Source of the DNA: Clostridiaceae bacterium
Lineage (GTDB): Bacteria; Bacillota; Clostridia; TANB77; CAG-508
Length of the DNA: 64,000 nucleotides
Direction: 5' to 3'
Assembly: GCA_021771025.1 (NCBI GenBank)
Contig: JAETPW010000003.1
Location: forward strand, 72,279 to 136,278
The notes under the pieces were generated by a model. The model saw nothing but the letters and a program-made list of their open reading frames with translations, did not search any database and had not been told where the DNA came from. Below are positions 51,189 through 61,948 of this stretch, one piece after another; within the stretch, counting starts at the first letter, position 1, and each line of letters begins with the position of its first letter. A program made the translations under genes and the position numbers.

Positions 51189-52052
51189 ATGTCATTTGTG
51201 GTAGCCATTGATGGACCAGCAGGAGCAGGAAAAGGAACCATTACTGAATTAGTAGGTAAGCAAGTAGGACTAGTGAATATCGACACAGGGGCGACTTTTC
51301 GCTGTGTTACTCTAGCAATGATTAAGAATAAGATTAAGTTAGAAGAGGAAGAAAAAATAAAAGACCTATTAGCCAGTATTCATATTGACTTAAAAAAAGA
51401 AGAAGGAGAAGAAAAAGTTTATTTAGATGGCGAAGATGTCACAAAACAAATTCGTGAAAAACAAGTAAATGACTTAGTATCTCCAGTATCTACGATTAAA
51501 ATCGTAAGGGACAATTTACTCCTACTGCAACGCAAGATGGCAGAAGGAAAAGATGTCATCATGGAAGGAAGAGATATAGGCACAACGGTTTTCCCTGATG
51601 CACAAGTCAAAATCTATTTAACCGCAACAGCAGAAGAAAGAGCCAGAAGACGTGTAGAACAAAACAAAGAGAAAGGAATAGAAACCACCTATGAAGAGGC
51701 ACTAGCCAATGTAAAAGCAAGAGACAAAATGGATTCAGAACGAAAACAAGCACCATTAAAACAAGCCGAAGATGCTATCTGCATCGATAGTACCCAAATG
51801 AATATCTCAGAAGTAGCCCGCGAAATCATCAAAATCATTGAACAAAAAAGAATAGAAAATGTATATGAAGTAGGATTACCATCATATCTGCAACATGACA
51901 TAGACCAATTTATCGAAGGAAAAAAGAGTAATTCAAGTGTTTTAGATTGCTATTTCGACGAATTATATGGTTCAATTAATTCAGCCTACTATTCAGATGA
52001 GATCACTGAAGATCAGGCCAATTACCTACGTCATAAATATCTATTTAAATAA
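51189..52052 (+). CDS. cmk: Cytidylate kinase with ~60-70 aa C-terminal extension
   Basis: VVAIDGPAGAGKGTI, MEGRDIGTTVFPDA; extra tail QHDIDQFIEGKKSNSSVLDCYFDELYGSINSAYYSDEITEDQANYLRHKYLFK. ATG at 51189 preferred. Confidence 0.93.
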   Translation: MSFVVAIDGPAGAGKGTITELVGKQVGLVNIDTGATFRCVTLAMIKNKIKLEEEEKIKDLLASIHIDLKKEEGEEKVYLDGEDVTKQIREKQVNDLVSPVSTIKIVRDNLLLLQRKMAEGKDVIMEGRDIGTTVFPDAQVKIYLTATAEERARRRVEQNKEKGIETTYEEALANVKARDKMDSERKQAPLKQAEDAICIDSTQMNISEVAREIIKIIEQKRIENVYEVGLPSYLQHDIDQFIEGKKSNSSVLDCYFDELYGSINSAYYSDEITEDQANYLRHKYLFK

Positions 52053-52076
52053 ATTAAGCCAAAGGAGGAGAGGAAA

Positions 52077-52991
52077 ATGGATTTCACCCCTTATCTACAA
52101 CAAAATATACCTCGTTTTTATGGAGGAAGTAATGGAAATAAACGTGCTATCCAGTTAGAAAATAATAATATCTATATGCTAAAATTCCCTCCTATTGCCA
52201 AAGATACACAAAATTTAAGTTATTCCAATAGTACTATATCCGAATACATCAGTTGCCAAATTATCGAAAGTATGGGGCTAGAGGTACAAAAAACAAGACT
52301 GGGAAAAGTGAACATAGAAGGAAAAGAAAAAATAGTAGTAGCCTGCCAAGATTTTACCCAAGATGACAGTAAACTATATGAATTTGCGATGATCAAAAAC
52401 GGATGTATTTGTTCTTCTCAAAATGGATACGGAACTGAATTATCAACGATATTATCAGCGATTGAAGAACAAACTATCTACCCACCAGAAAAAGTAAAAG
52501 ACTATTTTTGGGATTTATTTATTCTTGACGCATTTTTAGGCAATTTTGATAGGCACAATGGAAATTGGGGATTTTTGATTAACGAAAAAACAGGAGAAAT
52601 AAAGCTAGCTCCCATCTTTGACTGTGGATCTTGCTTATTTCCCCAGTTAGATGACGAAATGATGGAAAAAATTCTTCAAGACGAAAAAGAAATGGAGCTG
52701 AGAATTTATCAATTTCCTAATTCAGCCTTAAAAGAAGAAGACAAGAAAATCAATTATTTTGGGTACATATCTAGCTTAGCTAACCAAGACACCAATGAAG
52801 CCTTAAAAAGAATATTTCCTAAAATCGAGTTAAAAAAAGTAAATTCAATCATCGAAAAAACGCCTTTTATTAGTAAGATTAGAAAACAATTTTACCAAGA
52901 GATATTAACCAAACGATACGAAAAAATACTAGAATACAGTTACCATAAATTATATATCCAAGAAAGCAAAGAGAAAGAAGGAATGAACTAG
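52077..52991 (+). CDS. HipA/CtkA-like protein kinase
   Basis: DLFILDAFLGNFDRHNGNWGFLINEKTGEIKLAPIFDCGSCLFP catalytic/metal-binding motifs. Confidence 0.85.
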   Translation: MDFTPYLQQNIPRFYGGSNGNKRAIQLENNNIYMLKFPPIAKDTQNLSYSNSTISEYISCQIIESMGLEVQKTRLGKVNIEGKEKIVVACQDFTQDDSKLYEFAMIKNGCICSSQNGYGTELSTILSAIEEQTIYPPEKVKDYFWDLFILDAFLGNFDRHNGNWGFLINEKTGEIKLAPIFDCGSCLFPQLDDEMMEKILQDEKEMELRIYQFPNSALKEEDKKINYFGYISSLANQDTNEALKRIFPKIELKKVNSIIEKTPFISKIRKQFYQEILTKRYEKILEYSYHKLYIQESKEKEGMN

Positions 52992-53674
52992 TGGAAAAAA
53001 ATCTACAAAAACAAGATAAACAAGAAAAACAATTGACAGTACAAGCCTTTGACCAAAGCTCGAAAAAATTTGACCATCCAGAAGATTCATGGTGGAAAAA
53101 AGTACAAAGAAGGTTTGCTTGGAGCGTATTAAGAGGATTTTACCGTTTAGGTTATCGCCTAGAAACCCAAGGAGAAGAAAACATTCCTCGAGAGGGAGCA
53201 TTTATCATTTGTGGAAATCACGTAGACTTCGTCAAAGTACCAGTCATTGTTCTATTTACGCCAAGAAAAGTCAATTTTATTGGAAAAGCAGAACTATTCA
53301 AAAATCCCATTTTAGCATGGCTAGGAGGACTATTTGACGTCATTTCCGTCAAACGTGGAAAGCAAGATGTAGAATCCATGAAACGTTCGTTAAAAGTATT
53401 AAACAAAGGAGAAGGGCTAGGCTTATTTCCAGAAGGAACTAGGCGTGGATTAGAAAAAGGAGTCAAAGTAAAAAATGGAGCAGCCTTCATGGCCTTACGC
53501 ACAGGAAAACCAATCGTACCAGTAGGTGTAAAGGTAAGTAAGCGCAAAATCATTTTAAACTATGGAAAACCATTAGACTATAGTAAATATCAATCCAAAA
53601 CACCAGAAAAAGAAGTACTAGAAAAAGTAAGTAAAGAAATGATGGACACCATAGTTAAGTTGACAAATGAGTAA
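52991..53674 (+). CDS. PlsC-like 1-acylglycerol-3-phosphate acyltransferase family protein
   Basis: GNHVDFVKVPV, FPEGTRRGLEKGVKVKNGAAFMALRTGKPIVPVGV. Confidence 0.88.
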   Translation: MEKNLQKQDKQEKQLTVQAFDQSSKKFDHPEDSWWKKVQRRFAWSVLRGFYRLGYRLETQGEENIPREGAFIICGNHVDFVKVPVIVLFTPRKVNFIGKAELFKNPILAWLGGLFDVISVKRGKQDVESMKRSLKVLNKGEGLGLFPEGTRRGLEKGVKVKNGAAFMALRTGKPIVPVGVKVSKRKIILNYGKPLDYSKYQSKTPEKEVLEKVSKEMMDTIVKLTNE

Positions 53675-53720
53675 AAATAAGATATAATAGATAACGTTGA
53701 ATAAAAAAGGAGAAGAAAAA

Positions 53721-55535
53721 ATGAACAACCAAAAAATCAGAAACATTGCGATTATTGCCCACGTAGATCACGGAAAAACCACACTTGTAGACGCTTTGCT
53801 TAGACAAAGCCATATTTTTAGAGAAAACGAACAAGTACAAGAAAGAGTCATGGACTCTAATGATCAAGAAAAAGAAAGAGGAATTACCATTCTTTCTAAA
53901 AATACATCAGTTATGTATAATGATACTAAAATTAACATTGTAGATACACCTGGACATGCTGATTTCGGAGGAGAAGTTGAACGTGTGTTAAAAACAGTTG
54001 ATGGAGTATTACTATTAGTGGATGCTTTTGAAGGAGCTATGCCTCAAACCAGAGAAGTACTAAAAAAATCATTAGCTTTAGGATTAAAACCAATTGTAGT
54101 CATCAATAAAATCGACCGCCCAGGAGCTAATCCTGAAAAAGTGGTTGATCAAGTTATTGAATTATTTATTGAATTAGAAGCAACAGATGATCAATTAGAT
54201 TTCCCAGTCGTGTATGCGTCTGCTAAAAATGGAATCGCTAAACTAGATTTAGCTGATGAATCAGACAACCTTACTTGTCTTTTTGAAACAATTATTAATA
54301 CCATAGATGCACCAAATTGTGACTTAGAAGGACCAGCACAAATGTTGGTTTCTAATATTGATTATGATGATTATGTAGGAAGAATTGCCGTAGGACGTAT
54401 AGAAAGAGGAACCATTAAATTAGGAATGCCAGTTTCCATTTGTGGAAAAGAAGATAAAATTGGTCAAGGAAGAATTGCTAAATTATACACTCATGTTGGA
54501 CTAAAACGTGTAGAAGTAGAAGAAGTAGGAGCAGGGGACATCATTGCTTTATCTGGAATTCCGAATATTAATATTGGTGATACCATTTGTGATTTTGACC
54601 ACCCAGAAAAAATTCCTTTTGTGGATATTGATGAACCAACTGTTTCGATGACCTTTAGTGTTAACAATGGACCATTTGCCGGAAAAGAAGGAGAATTCAT
54701 TACGTCTCGACACATCAGAGATCGTTTATTTAAAGAACTAGAAAAAAATGTAAGTTTACGCGTAAAAGAAACAGAAAGTGCTGATAGCTTTGAAGTATCA
54801 GGAAGAGGAGAATTACATTTATCCGTATTAATTGAAACCATGAGAAGAGAAGGGTTTGAGCTATTAGTATCACGTCCAAAAGTTATTTTCAAAGAAATCG
54901 ACGGAGTAAAATGTGAACCAATAGAAGACCTAGTTGTCAATGTTCCTGACGATTGTGTAGGAAACGTCATTGAAAAACTAGGAAGAAGAAAAGCAGAAAT
55001 GGTCAATATGGAACCAGCAGAAGATGGACATACCAAAATTGAATTTAAAATTCCAGCAAGAGGGCTAATTGGTTACCGCACAGAATTTTTAACTGACACC
55101 AAAGGGGAAGGAACCATGAATCACATTTTTGATTCTTATCAAGCCTTTAAAGGAGAAATCCAATCTAGAGTAAGAGGGACCATTGTTGCTTTTGAAGCAG
55201 GAAAATCAGTAACCTATGGACTATTTAATGCCCAAGACAAAGGGGAATTATTTATTGGACCTGGTGTAGAAGTGTATGAAGGAATGATCGTAGGACTAAA
55301 CTCCAGAGGAGAAGACCTAGCAATCAACGTATGCAAAGAAAAACATTTAACCAACACCAGAGCATCTGGGTCAGATGAAGCACTACGTTTAGTTCCACCA
55401 GTTCAAATGTCCTTAGAAAAAGCGATCGAATTTATTCAAGACGATGAATTAGTAGAAATTACACCAAAAAATATTCGTTTAAGAAAGAAAATATTAGACA
55501 CCAAGGAAAGAGAAAGAGCAAATCGAAATAAATAA
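53721..55535 (+). CDS. typA: Translational GTPase TypA/BipA
   Basis: [37 protein letters not shown] 53721 with RBS aaaggagaag. Confidence 0.97.
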   Translation: MNNQKIRNIAIIAHVDHGKTTLVDALLRQSHIFRENEQVQERVMDSNDQEKERGITILSKNTSVMYNDTKINIVDTPGHADFGGEVERVLKTVDGVLLLVDAFEGAMPQTREVLKKSLALGLKPIVVINKIDRPGANPEKVVDQVIELFIELEATDDQLDFPVVYASAKNGIAKLDLADESDNLTCLFETIINTIDAPNCDLEGPAQMLVSNIDYDDYVGRIAVGRIERGTIKLGMPVSICGKEDKIGQGRIAKLYTHVGLKRVEVEEVGAGDIIALSGIPNINIGDTICDFDHPEKIPFVDIDEPTVSMTFSVNNGPFAGKEGEFITSRHIRDRLFKELEKNVSLRVKETESADSFEVSGRGELHLSVLIETMRREGFELLVSRPKVIFKEIDGVKCEPIEDLVVNVPDDCVGNVIEKLGRRKAEMVNMEPAEDGHTKIEFKIPARGLIGYRTEFLTDTKGEGTMNHIFDSYQAFKGEIQSRVRGTIVAFEAGKSVTYGLFNAQDKGELFIGPGVEVYEGMIVGLNSRGEDLAINVCKEKHLTNTRASGSDEALRLVPPVQMSLEKAIEFIQDDELVEITPKNIRLRKKILDTKERERANRNK

Positions 55536-55549
55536 TAAATAAAAGAAAC

Positions 55550-55592
55550 AAAGATAAGGTTAGGCAGGAAGAATGTCTAGCCTTATCTTTCC
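55550..55592 (+). terminator. Hairpin terminator after typA
   Basis: aaagataaggttag ... ctagccttatcttt. Confidence 0.75.
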
Positions 55593-55677
55593 ATTAAGCA
55601 GATAGTAGGAATAAACTAAGCAAAGTCATAATAAAAGCAATATGAAAAAGAAAAAAGGGAAGAGAGGAAAGATAACC

Positions 55678-56283
55678 ATGGATCAAGAAGAATTACAAAA
55701 AATCAAACAAAAAGCGTTAGCAGAGCACATCCCTATCATTATGGATGATACATTACAAGTCATTGACCAATATTTACAAGAAAATAAACCCCAAAAGATC
55801 CTAGAAATAGGAACAGCAGTAGGCTATTCTGCGATGTGTTTTTCCTCATTTTTGCTTGATGGAGGAAGAATCGATACCATTGAACGAGACGAAGAACGAA
55901 TAAAAGAAGCAAAAGAAAATGTCAAAAAAGTAGGAGTAGCTGATAAAATTAACATTTGGGCAGGAGACGCAGTAGAAATCTTGCCAACACTAGAAGAAAA
56001 GTACGATATGGTCTTTATTGATGCAGCTAAAGGAAAATATCCATTTTTCCTAAGCCAAGCTTTACGACTTTTATCTCCAACAGGAATCATTTTTGCCGAT
56101 AATGTGTTATATAAAGGATATGTAATGGGAGACTACAATAAGCACAAACAACGCACAGCAGTAAGAAATTTACGTGAATACATTAAAGAAGTAACTGAAA
56201 ACCCAGAATTAGAAACTGAAATTTTGGAAGTAGGGGATGGGTTAGCCATTACCAAAAGAGAAGTGCATTCTCGCAAAAGTTAG
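55678..56283 (+). CDS. Class I SAM-dependent O-methyltransferase
   Basis: ILEIGTAVGYSAMCFSSFL, MVFIDAAKGKYPFFLSQALRLLSPTGIIFADNVLYKG. Confidence 0.9.
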   Translation: MDQEELQKIKQKALAEHIPIIMDDTLQVIDQYLQENKPQKILEIGTAVGYSAMCFSSFLLDGGRIDTIERDEERIKEAKENVKKVGVADKINIWAGDAVEILPTLEEKYDMVFIDAAKGKYPFFLSQALRLLSPTGIIFADNVLYKGYVMGDYNKHKQRTAVRNLREYIKEVTENPELETEILEVGDGLAITKREVHSRKS

Positions 56284-56448
56284 GTCAAAAACATAGTCCT
56301 CTTGAGTAAATCTTTTTAAGATAAAACAAATAAAGAAAATAAAAAACACTATTTTCAACATAAAACAAATAAAAATAGAGATATACACTTGAGTTAAGAG
56401 TGGATAATCTCTATTTTTTAAATTAAATTAAAAAGTTAAGCTGTAACC

Positions 56449-58470
56449 TTAAATCATAAACGATTCATCATCTACCAATTCAGAAACAGAAAATTCATCA
56501 TCAGAGAATGGGTTACTCATCTCATCAAGATTATCATAAGGCTGTCCGTAAAGGATCTGATACAATTCTTTAGGGTTAAAAGTATAAGTGCCAATTTCTT
56601 CGTCTGCTTTTTTAAAAACAGTGATAACTCTACCCAAAACATCAGATAAGTTAACTCCAGGAGTATTAATGAGTGCTAAAATATCATCATTTGTAGCAGA
56701 ATTAGCGAACTCCTGATAGCGATTTTTCTTATGAAAATCATGCCCCATAGTAGTTGAATCATCTTCTGCCATATCGTTCATTAAAAGAGTACGCTTTTGA
56801 CTTTCCATAGCAAAGCCTGATTGCTTAAATTCAGATTTAGTACTAGATTTGTTACCCAATCTTCTCATCGGATAGAAAATTGAATCATGAAGAGATTGAT
56901 ATCCATTTAATTTAGGCATAGCAATATAATCTTTTCTCTTTCTGGAAATATGAACGATACCATGCTTTTTATAAAAGTCTTCTTCTAAATTCTCTAAATG
57001 ATAAATTGCTTTAATTAAACTTGGTTCATCATATTGGTAAACCTCAATCTGATGTTTAGGATCATGAACTAAAGAAGAAATATCATGAAGATTACCATCT
57101 TCATCTTCAATAGAAATAGAATTTGAATTCTTATCATGATAAATTTGTAAAACATTGAAAAAGGTTTGGCAATTGGTTTCAAGATCAGTAGACTGAATAG
57201 CATCTCGTAACAAAGTTAAATGACCATTTTCATCTTTTTTTGCATTTTCAAACTTTCTTTGCTGTGAAGAAAGTTCAGAAGAATAGAGAAGATCTCTTTC
57301 ATTAAGTATTTGCTCTTTTCCATCAATCATAATATATTTTACGTGATTTTCTTTCGTTTTAATATCTTCAGGAGAAAAGGAAAAAGCAGAGTGAACAATT
57401 TGCTTCTTTCCATCAGTATTATAACAATACAGTTTTCCCTCTTCATAAGATACATCAGTTAACGGAAAATGAATACTACGTATAACAGGACGATGAGCAA
57501 ATAAATCTTCAGTTCGACCGAAATGCTCTACTAATTTTTTACTCAGGTCAGGAGATAAAGAATTTATCATTTTTGAAAATTTATATTGCTGCTCCTGAAG
57601 GGAATAAGAATATAAAAGAGAAGATAATAAAGAATAAGATACACTAGACTGGTCTCCCAAATCATTAATCAACTGTTCAATAGATTCCTGTTCCTGATCT
57701 GTATGAAAAGAAGAAAGTAAAGAATCAATGGAATTTTCTAAATGAGAAACATCGAAACCATTGAGTTCTAAAAACTCTTTTATACGATCTTTTTTCATCA
57801 CGAACTCATTTTCATCAAAATGTTCCATTAGATTCATTATTTTTGTATAAGAAGATTGTTGTTCGGATTTTTCTAAAGTAGATACTAATAGAGAATAATC
57901 ATCAAGAGCGAACAACTCTGGATTTTGTTTTATACGAGTTAACAAAGAATATACGTTCAAATTCTTATTTGGTAAAGACAATTTAGCACAACAGGTATTT
58001 AGCTGATCCATTAGTTGCTGAATAATTAAAGGGTCTTTTTCCTGTGATAAAATATCAGAGATATATTTGTCATGTAAAAACCAAAAAATTTTCTTCTTTT
58101 TCGCTTCTTTATCCTGTAAAAACTTTTCATAGGCTTCTTTATCTTTTGTCGATTTATTTCGATTTTCTCTTAATCCATTTTGATGATAAATGGTTTTAAG
58201 ATTAGGAAAAAACAAATCAAGATTATCTTTCAAATATAAGAGAGTTTTGGTAAAATAACTAGGTTTAGCCTTTAATCTACCAGTTAAAGAAAAATCCACA
58301 GAAGGACATTCTTGAACTAAATAGGTATATAATTTTTTCATATACGTTTCATAAAACATAAAATATTCATTGGAATATGTATGGTATGTACTAATAAAAA
58401 TATCAGGATCAATATCACTATTAATTTTTTTGAGGGATTGAATAAAATTATTTTCGATAATGGAGTACAT
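56449..58470 (-). CDS. Large protein with divergent RelA/SpoT-type synthetase signature
   Basis: RKDYIAMPKLNGYQSLHDSIFYP ... MESQKRTLLMNDMAED near the C-terminus match RSH synthetase motifs; GRLKAKPS near residue 64 resembles the RSH G-loop. Confidence 0.7.
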   Translation of the reverse strand: MYSIIENNFIQSLKKINSDIDPDIFISTYHTYSNEYFMFYETYMKKLYTYLVQECPSVDFSLTGRLKAKPSYFTKTLLYLKDNLDLFFPNLKTIYHQNGLRENRNKSTKDKEAYEKFLQDKEAKKKKIFWFLHDKYISDILSQEKDPLIIQQLMDQLNTCCAKLSLPNKNLNVYSLLTRIKQNPELFALDDYSLLVSTLEKSEQQSSYTKIMNLMEHFDENEFVMKKDRIKEFLELNGFDVSHLENSIDSLLSSFHTDQEQESIEQLINDLGDQSSVSYSLLSSLLYSYSLQEQQYKFSKMINSLSPDLSKKLVEHFGRTEDLFAHRPVIRSIHFPLTDVSYEEGKLYCYNTDGKKQIVHSAFSFSPEDIKTKENHVKYIMIDGKEQILNERDLLYSSELSSQQRKFENAKKDENGHLTLLRDAIQSTDLETNCQTFFNVLQIYHDKNSNSISIEDEDGNLHDISSLVHDPKHQIEVYQYDEPSLIKAIYHLENLEEDFYKKHGIVHISRKRKDYIAMPKLNGYQSLHDSIFYPMRRLGNKSSTKSEFKQSGFAMESQKRTLLMNDMAEDDSTTMGHDFHKKNRYQEFANSATNDDILALINTPGVNLSDVLGRVITVFKKADEEIGTYTFNPKELYQILYGQPYDNLDEMSNPFSDDEFSVSELVDDESFMI

Positions 58471-58761
58471 AAAATCACCTTTCTTTCCTTATATCTACCT
58501 AGTAATTAGTATAACAAAATTAGAAAGAAAAAACAAGTGGACATAAAACAAAATTGACAAAGAGGATAATTTTTTATATAATTAAATAGAAAAATAGTCA
58601 AAATAAGCCAATAACTAAGGCGGTGCATAAAGCTAATTGATTTCAAGGAAATTTAGTGATTCAGTTTTATGCTACTTTACAATAATAGCCCCTAAGTTAG
58701 TACAAAATAAGAAAAATAGCAAACAAGAAAAACAAAGAGAAATAAGAAAGAAGGAAAATAA

Positions 58762-60000
58762 ATGAAACCAATCGAACTATTAGCCCCAGCAGGTTCCTTT
58801 GAAAAAGCCAAAACAGCATTTTTATACGGAGCAGACGCCGTCTACTGTGGGACATCATCATTATCCTTAAGAACAAGAGCCGATATGGGAAATGAAGATT
58901 TAATAAAAACCATAGAATATGCTCATCAAATAGGAAAAAAAGTCTATGTGACCTTAAATATATTTGCTTGGGACGAAAAATACCCAGAAATCATAGAAAT
59001 GGCTAAGATACTAGAAAAAATTAGACCAGATGGAATCATTGCCTCAGATGGGGGAGTAATGGAAATCTTAAAACAATATGCCCCACATGTAGATATCCAT
59101 GTTAGTACACAAGCAAATGTTGTTAGCTTGCAAGCAGCAAACTTTTGGTATAAAAATGGAGCCAAAAGAATGGTCATGGGAAGAGAATTAAACAAAGAAC
59201 AATTAAGCTATATCATGAAAAATAAACCAGAAGATATGGAAATAGAAGTATTTATCCACGGAGCATTATGTTTTGCCTATTCAGGAAGATGTTTCCTCAG
59301 TGATTTTCTATCCGGAAGAAGTGCCAATTTAGGAAGTTGTTCGCAAAGCTGCCGTTGGTCGTATCAATTGTATGCAGAAGAAGCAAACAACCCGGGAGAA
59401 TATATGCCCATTGAAGAAAACGAATATGGAACAAGCATATTCTCCTCAAAAGACCTATGCTTAATCAAAGAAATCCCAGAATTGATAGAAATGGGAGTAG
59501 ATAGCTTAAAAATTGAAGGAAGATTAAAAACAGACTACTATATTGCGAGTGTAGTCAGTAGTTACCGAGCAGCCATTGATGATTATCAAAAAGATCCTGA
59601 TCATTATGACTATACAAAGTATTTAACTGAACTAGAAAAAGTCAAAACAAGAAAATATACCACCTACTATTTTAATGACAGAAATAACCAAGAACTACAA
59701 GATTATAGTGGAAAACAATATAATGAAAACTACGAATTCGGAGGAAAAGTAATTAGGCAAGAAGAAGGAAAAGTCATGTTAGAAATCAAAAATAAATTAC
59801 AAGTCGGAGACGAAATGGAAATCCTTATTCCGGGCCAGTTAGCTCCATATCCCTTTACGATTAATCAATTATGGGATAGTGAAACACAAGAAGAAATCAC
59901 TAGCGTAAGCCCAGGGGTAAAAGGGCAACAAGTCATCATGACAATTCCCATTCCAGTAGAGAAAGATTGGATTTTGAGAAGAAAAAAAGTTACTGCCTAA
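58762..60000 (+). CDS. Peptidase U32 family protein
   Basis: ELLAPAGSFEKAKTAFLYGADAVYCG, FIHGALCFAYSGRCFLSDFLSGRSANLGSCSQSCRWSY. Confidence 0.95.
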   Translation: MKPIELLAPAGSFEKAKTAFLYGADAVYCGTSSLSLRTRADMGNEDLIKTIEYAHQIGKKVYVTLNIFAWDEKYPEIIEMAKILEKIRPDGIIASDGGVMEILKQYAPHVDIHVSTQANVVSLQAANFWYKNGAKRMVMGRELNKEQLSYIMKNKPEDMEIEVFIHGALCFAYSGRCFLSDFLSGRSANLGSCSQSCRWSYQLYAEEANNPGEYMPIEENEYGTSIFSSKDLCLIKEIPELIEMGVDSLKIEGRLKTDYYIASVVSSYRAAIDDYQKDPDHYDYTKYLTELEKVKTRKYTTYYFNDRNNQELQDYSGKQYNENYEFGGKVIRQEEGKVMLEIKNKLQVGDEMEILIPGQLAPYPFTINQLWDSETQEEITSVSPGVKGQQVIMTIPIPVEKDWILRRKKVTA

Positions 60001-60074
60001 TGGGTTTGAGAATGAGTCTACTCTGCCATCAAGGTATCTTAGGTAAAAGTATTAGCATTGACCGTTCTCGCTGT

Positions 60075-60866
60075 TTAGGAAGAAAACAGATGAAAAATAG
60101 CAAAGCCTAAAATGACACATAAAATGCAGATAATACCACCCAAAACATCAGGAATAACAGGAAAAAGGACAAAAACAGAGCCAAGGGTAAAGCCAATAAT
60201 ACTCCAAAAGGTTTGCCCATAAAAATGATCTAGCAAAAACTTAGTCACATTCATCCAAAGAAGACCGCCAATCAAAAGACCAATCCCCATAGGTACTAAA
60301 ACAGGTAAATACAATTGTGAAACAGAGGTCAAGTAAGTAGAATATACTCCTAGTAGCATAAGAATAATGGTACTACTCACACCGGGAACAACAATGCCAA
60401 CAGACATAAAAAATCCACAGATAAACAGGTGCAGAAAACTAATATGACTTATTTCTTGAAGCACTAAGGTTTTTTCTAAAAAAACAGAAGCAATACCAAT
60501 TCCTAGTGCAATGAGAAAGAAAAGAGCAAAAGACCAGTGAAAAGTAGATTTTTGTTCAACCTGTTTTTTTAACGAGGGAATACTAGCTAATATTAGTCCA
60601 ATAAAGATAGATTGTGTCTGCAAAGGAAAGGTAGACAAAGCGTAAGAAAGAATACGACTAAATAAGAGAACACCTAAAAAGCCACCAAAAACCAAAGGAA
60701 ATAGAAATTTACTATTTTCTTTTATGTTATGGAAAAAGTGCAAAATACGATCTAATAAAGTTTCGTAAATGCCAAAGATAACACAGAGTACACCACTACT
60801 TATACCGGGGAGAATGGCTCCTGCCCCAATAGCAATTCCTTTTGCCGTGTTAACAAACCAGTTCAT
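60075..60866 (-). CDS. DUF368 membrane protein (PopT-type undecaprenyl-phosphate translocase family)
   Basis: KGIAIGAGAILPGISSGVLCVIFGIYE and FFMSVGIVVPGVSSTIILMLLGVY repeats. Confidence 0.88.
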   Translation of the reverse strand: MNWFVNTAKGIAIGAGAILPGISSGVLCVIFGIYETLLDRILHFFHNIKENSKFLFPLVFGGFLGVLLFSRILSYALSTFPLQTQSIFIGLILASIPSLKKQVEQKSTFHWSFALFFLIALGIGIASVFLEKTLVLQEISHISFLHLFICGFFMSVGIVVPGVSSTIILMLLGVYSTYLTSVSQLYLPVLVPMGIGLLIGGLLWMNVTKFLLDHFYGQTFWSIIGFTLGSVFVLFPVIPDVLGGIICILCVILGFAIFHLFSS

Positions 60867-61157
60867 GGGATCAACCTCCTAGTATTCATTAGGGTCAATA
60901 AATGAAAGAAAATCATCTCTTTTCAATGTATGAAAGAGATGAGGAAATATGAGTAAAATATCCTATCATAGGCTATTTATTACGCGAGACAACCCACACA
61001 GATAACCATTGTTTGAGACTACCTGTTAACTAATTTTGGTTTAAAAGCATTACGAATAAGAAAACTAGCTTAAAAGAAAAATGAATTAAGGAAGAAGGGG
61101 AAAAAACGAAAAGAAATTAGCATAAGGATAAAAATAATTGGATAATAAAAGAGAGGA

Positions 61158-61856
61158 ATGTTTAGTATAATGATAAAAAGAGTGATTATTGATGTAGATA
61201 ATACATTGCTTGAATGGAAAAAAGAATACAGTAAAGCAATTAACCAAGCATTAGAGGAATTTGGTTTTTCTGCCAATACAGAAACCGTATTAGCCATCCA
61301 AAAAGCATTTGATGATTATGAAATAGAAAATTTCATGGTGGATAAAAAGAAAATGGCTAAGTTTATTAATCAGGCGATGAAGAAGGAATTTCCAGAAGAA
61401 TGTATAACAAAAATAATAGAAAATTGGTCAGAATGTGCGCCAGAGCAGGTAGATGATGAGATAAAAGAAACACTTATGCAGTTAAGTCAACACTACGAAT
61501 TAGTCATTTTAACAGATTGGTTTGCCAAAGAACAAAAAAGAAGGTTAGAAAAAGCAGGAATTTTGCATTTCTTCCCCGTTATTTATCATGCAGAACAAAC
61601 AAAACGAAAACCATTTCCAGAAGCTTTTGAGCAGGCAATAGGTAATCATAAACCAGAAGAATGTGCCATGATAGGCGATGATTTTGAACGAGATATCCAA
61701 GGGGCAATAAATATGGGAATATTACCAATCTGGCTAACCAAAAAAGAAAAACAGGAAAAACAAGAAAAGGGTAACTTAAAATTCATTCAAGTAGCTAATT
61801 GGAAAGAGGTAAAACAGGTTTTATTAAGTAAAAACAAAAAAAGCTACGATAAGTAG
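61158..61856 (+). CDS. HAD-superfamily hydrolase
   Basis: IDVDNTLLEW, ILTDW, KRKPFPEAFEQAI, MIGDDFERDIQGAINMG. Confidence 0.9.
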   Translation: MFSIMIKRVIIDVDNTLLEWKKEYSKAINQALEEFGFSANTETVLAIQKAFDDYEIENFMVDKKKMAKFINQAMKKEFPEECITKIIENWSECAPEQVDDEIKETLMQLSQHYELVILTDWFAKEQKRRLEKAGILHFFPVIYHAEQTKRKPFPEAFEQAIGNHKPEECAMIGDDFERDIQGAINMGILPIWLTKKEKQEKQEKGNLKFIQVANWKEVKQVLLSKNKKSYDK

Positions 61857-61948
61857 CCAAAAAAAGGAGAAAAGGAAACAAAGATAGGCAGAAAAAAAGG
61901 AGAAAAAAGAATAAACTAAAGATAAGAAGAAAAAGGAAGGAGGAATCT

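Noticed and set aside
58617-58690. tgcataaagc...gttttatgc hairpin, with a similar tagtgcataaagc at 62851
   Set aside because: Only a short shared word between two AT-rich spacers; not enough to call a repeat family.
60001-60070. gagaatgagtctactctg resembling the foldback element end gaggaataagtccgc
   Set aside because: Too few matching positions and no loop or arms recovered.
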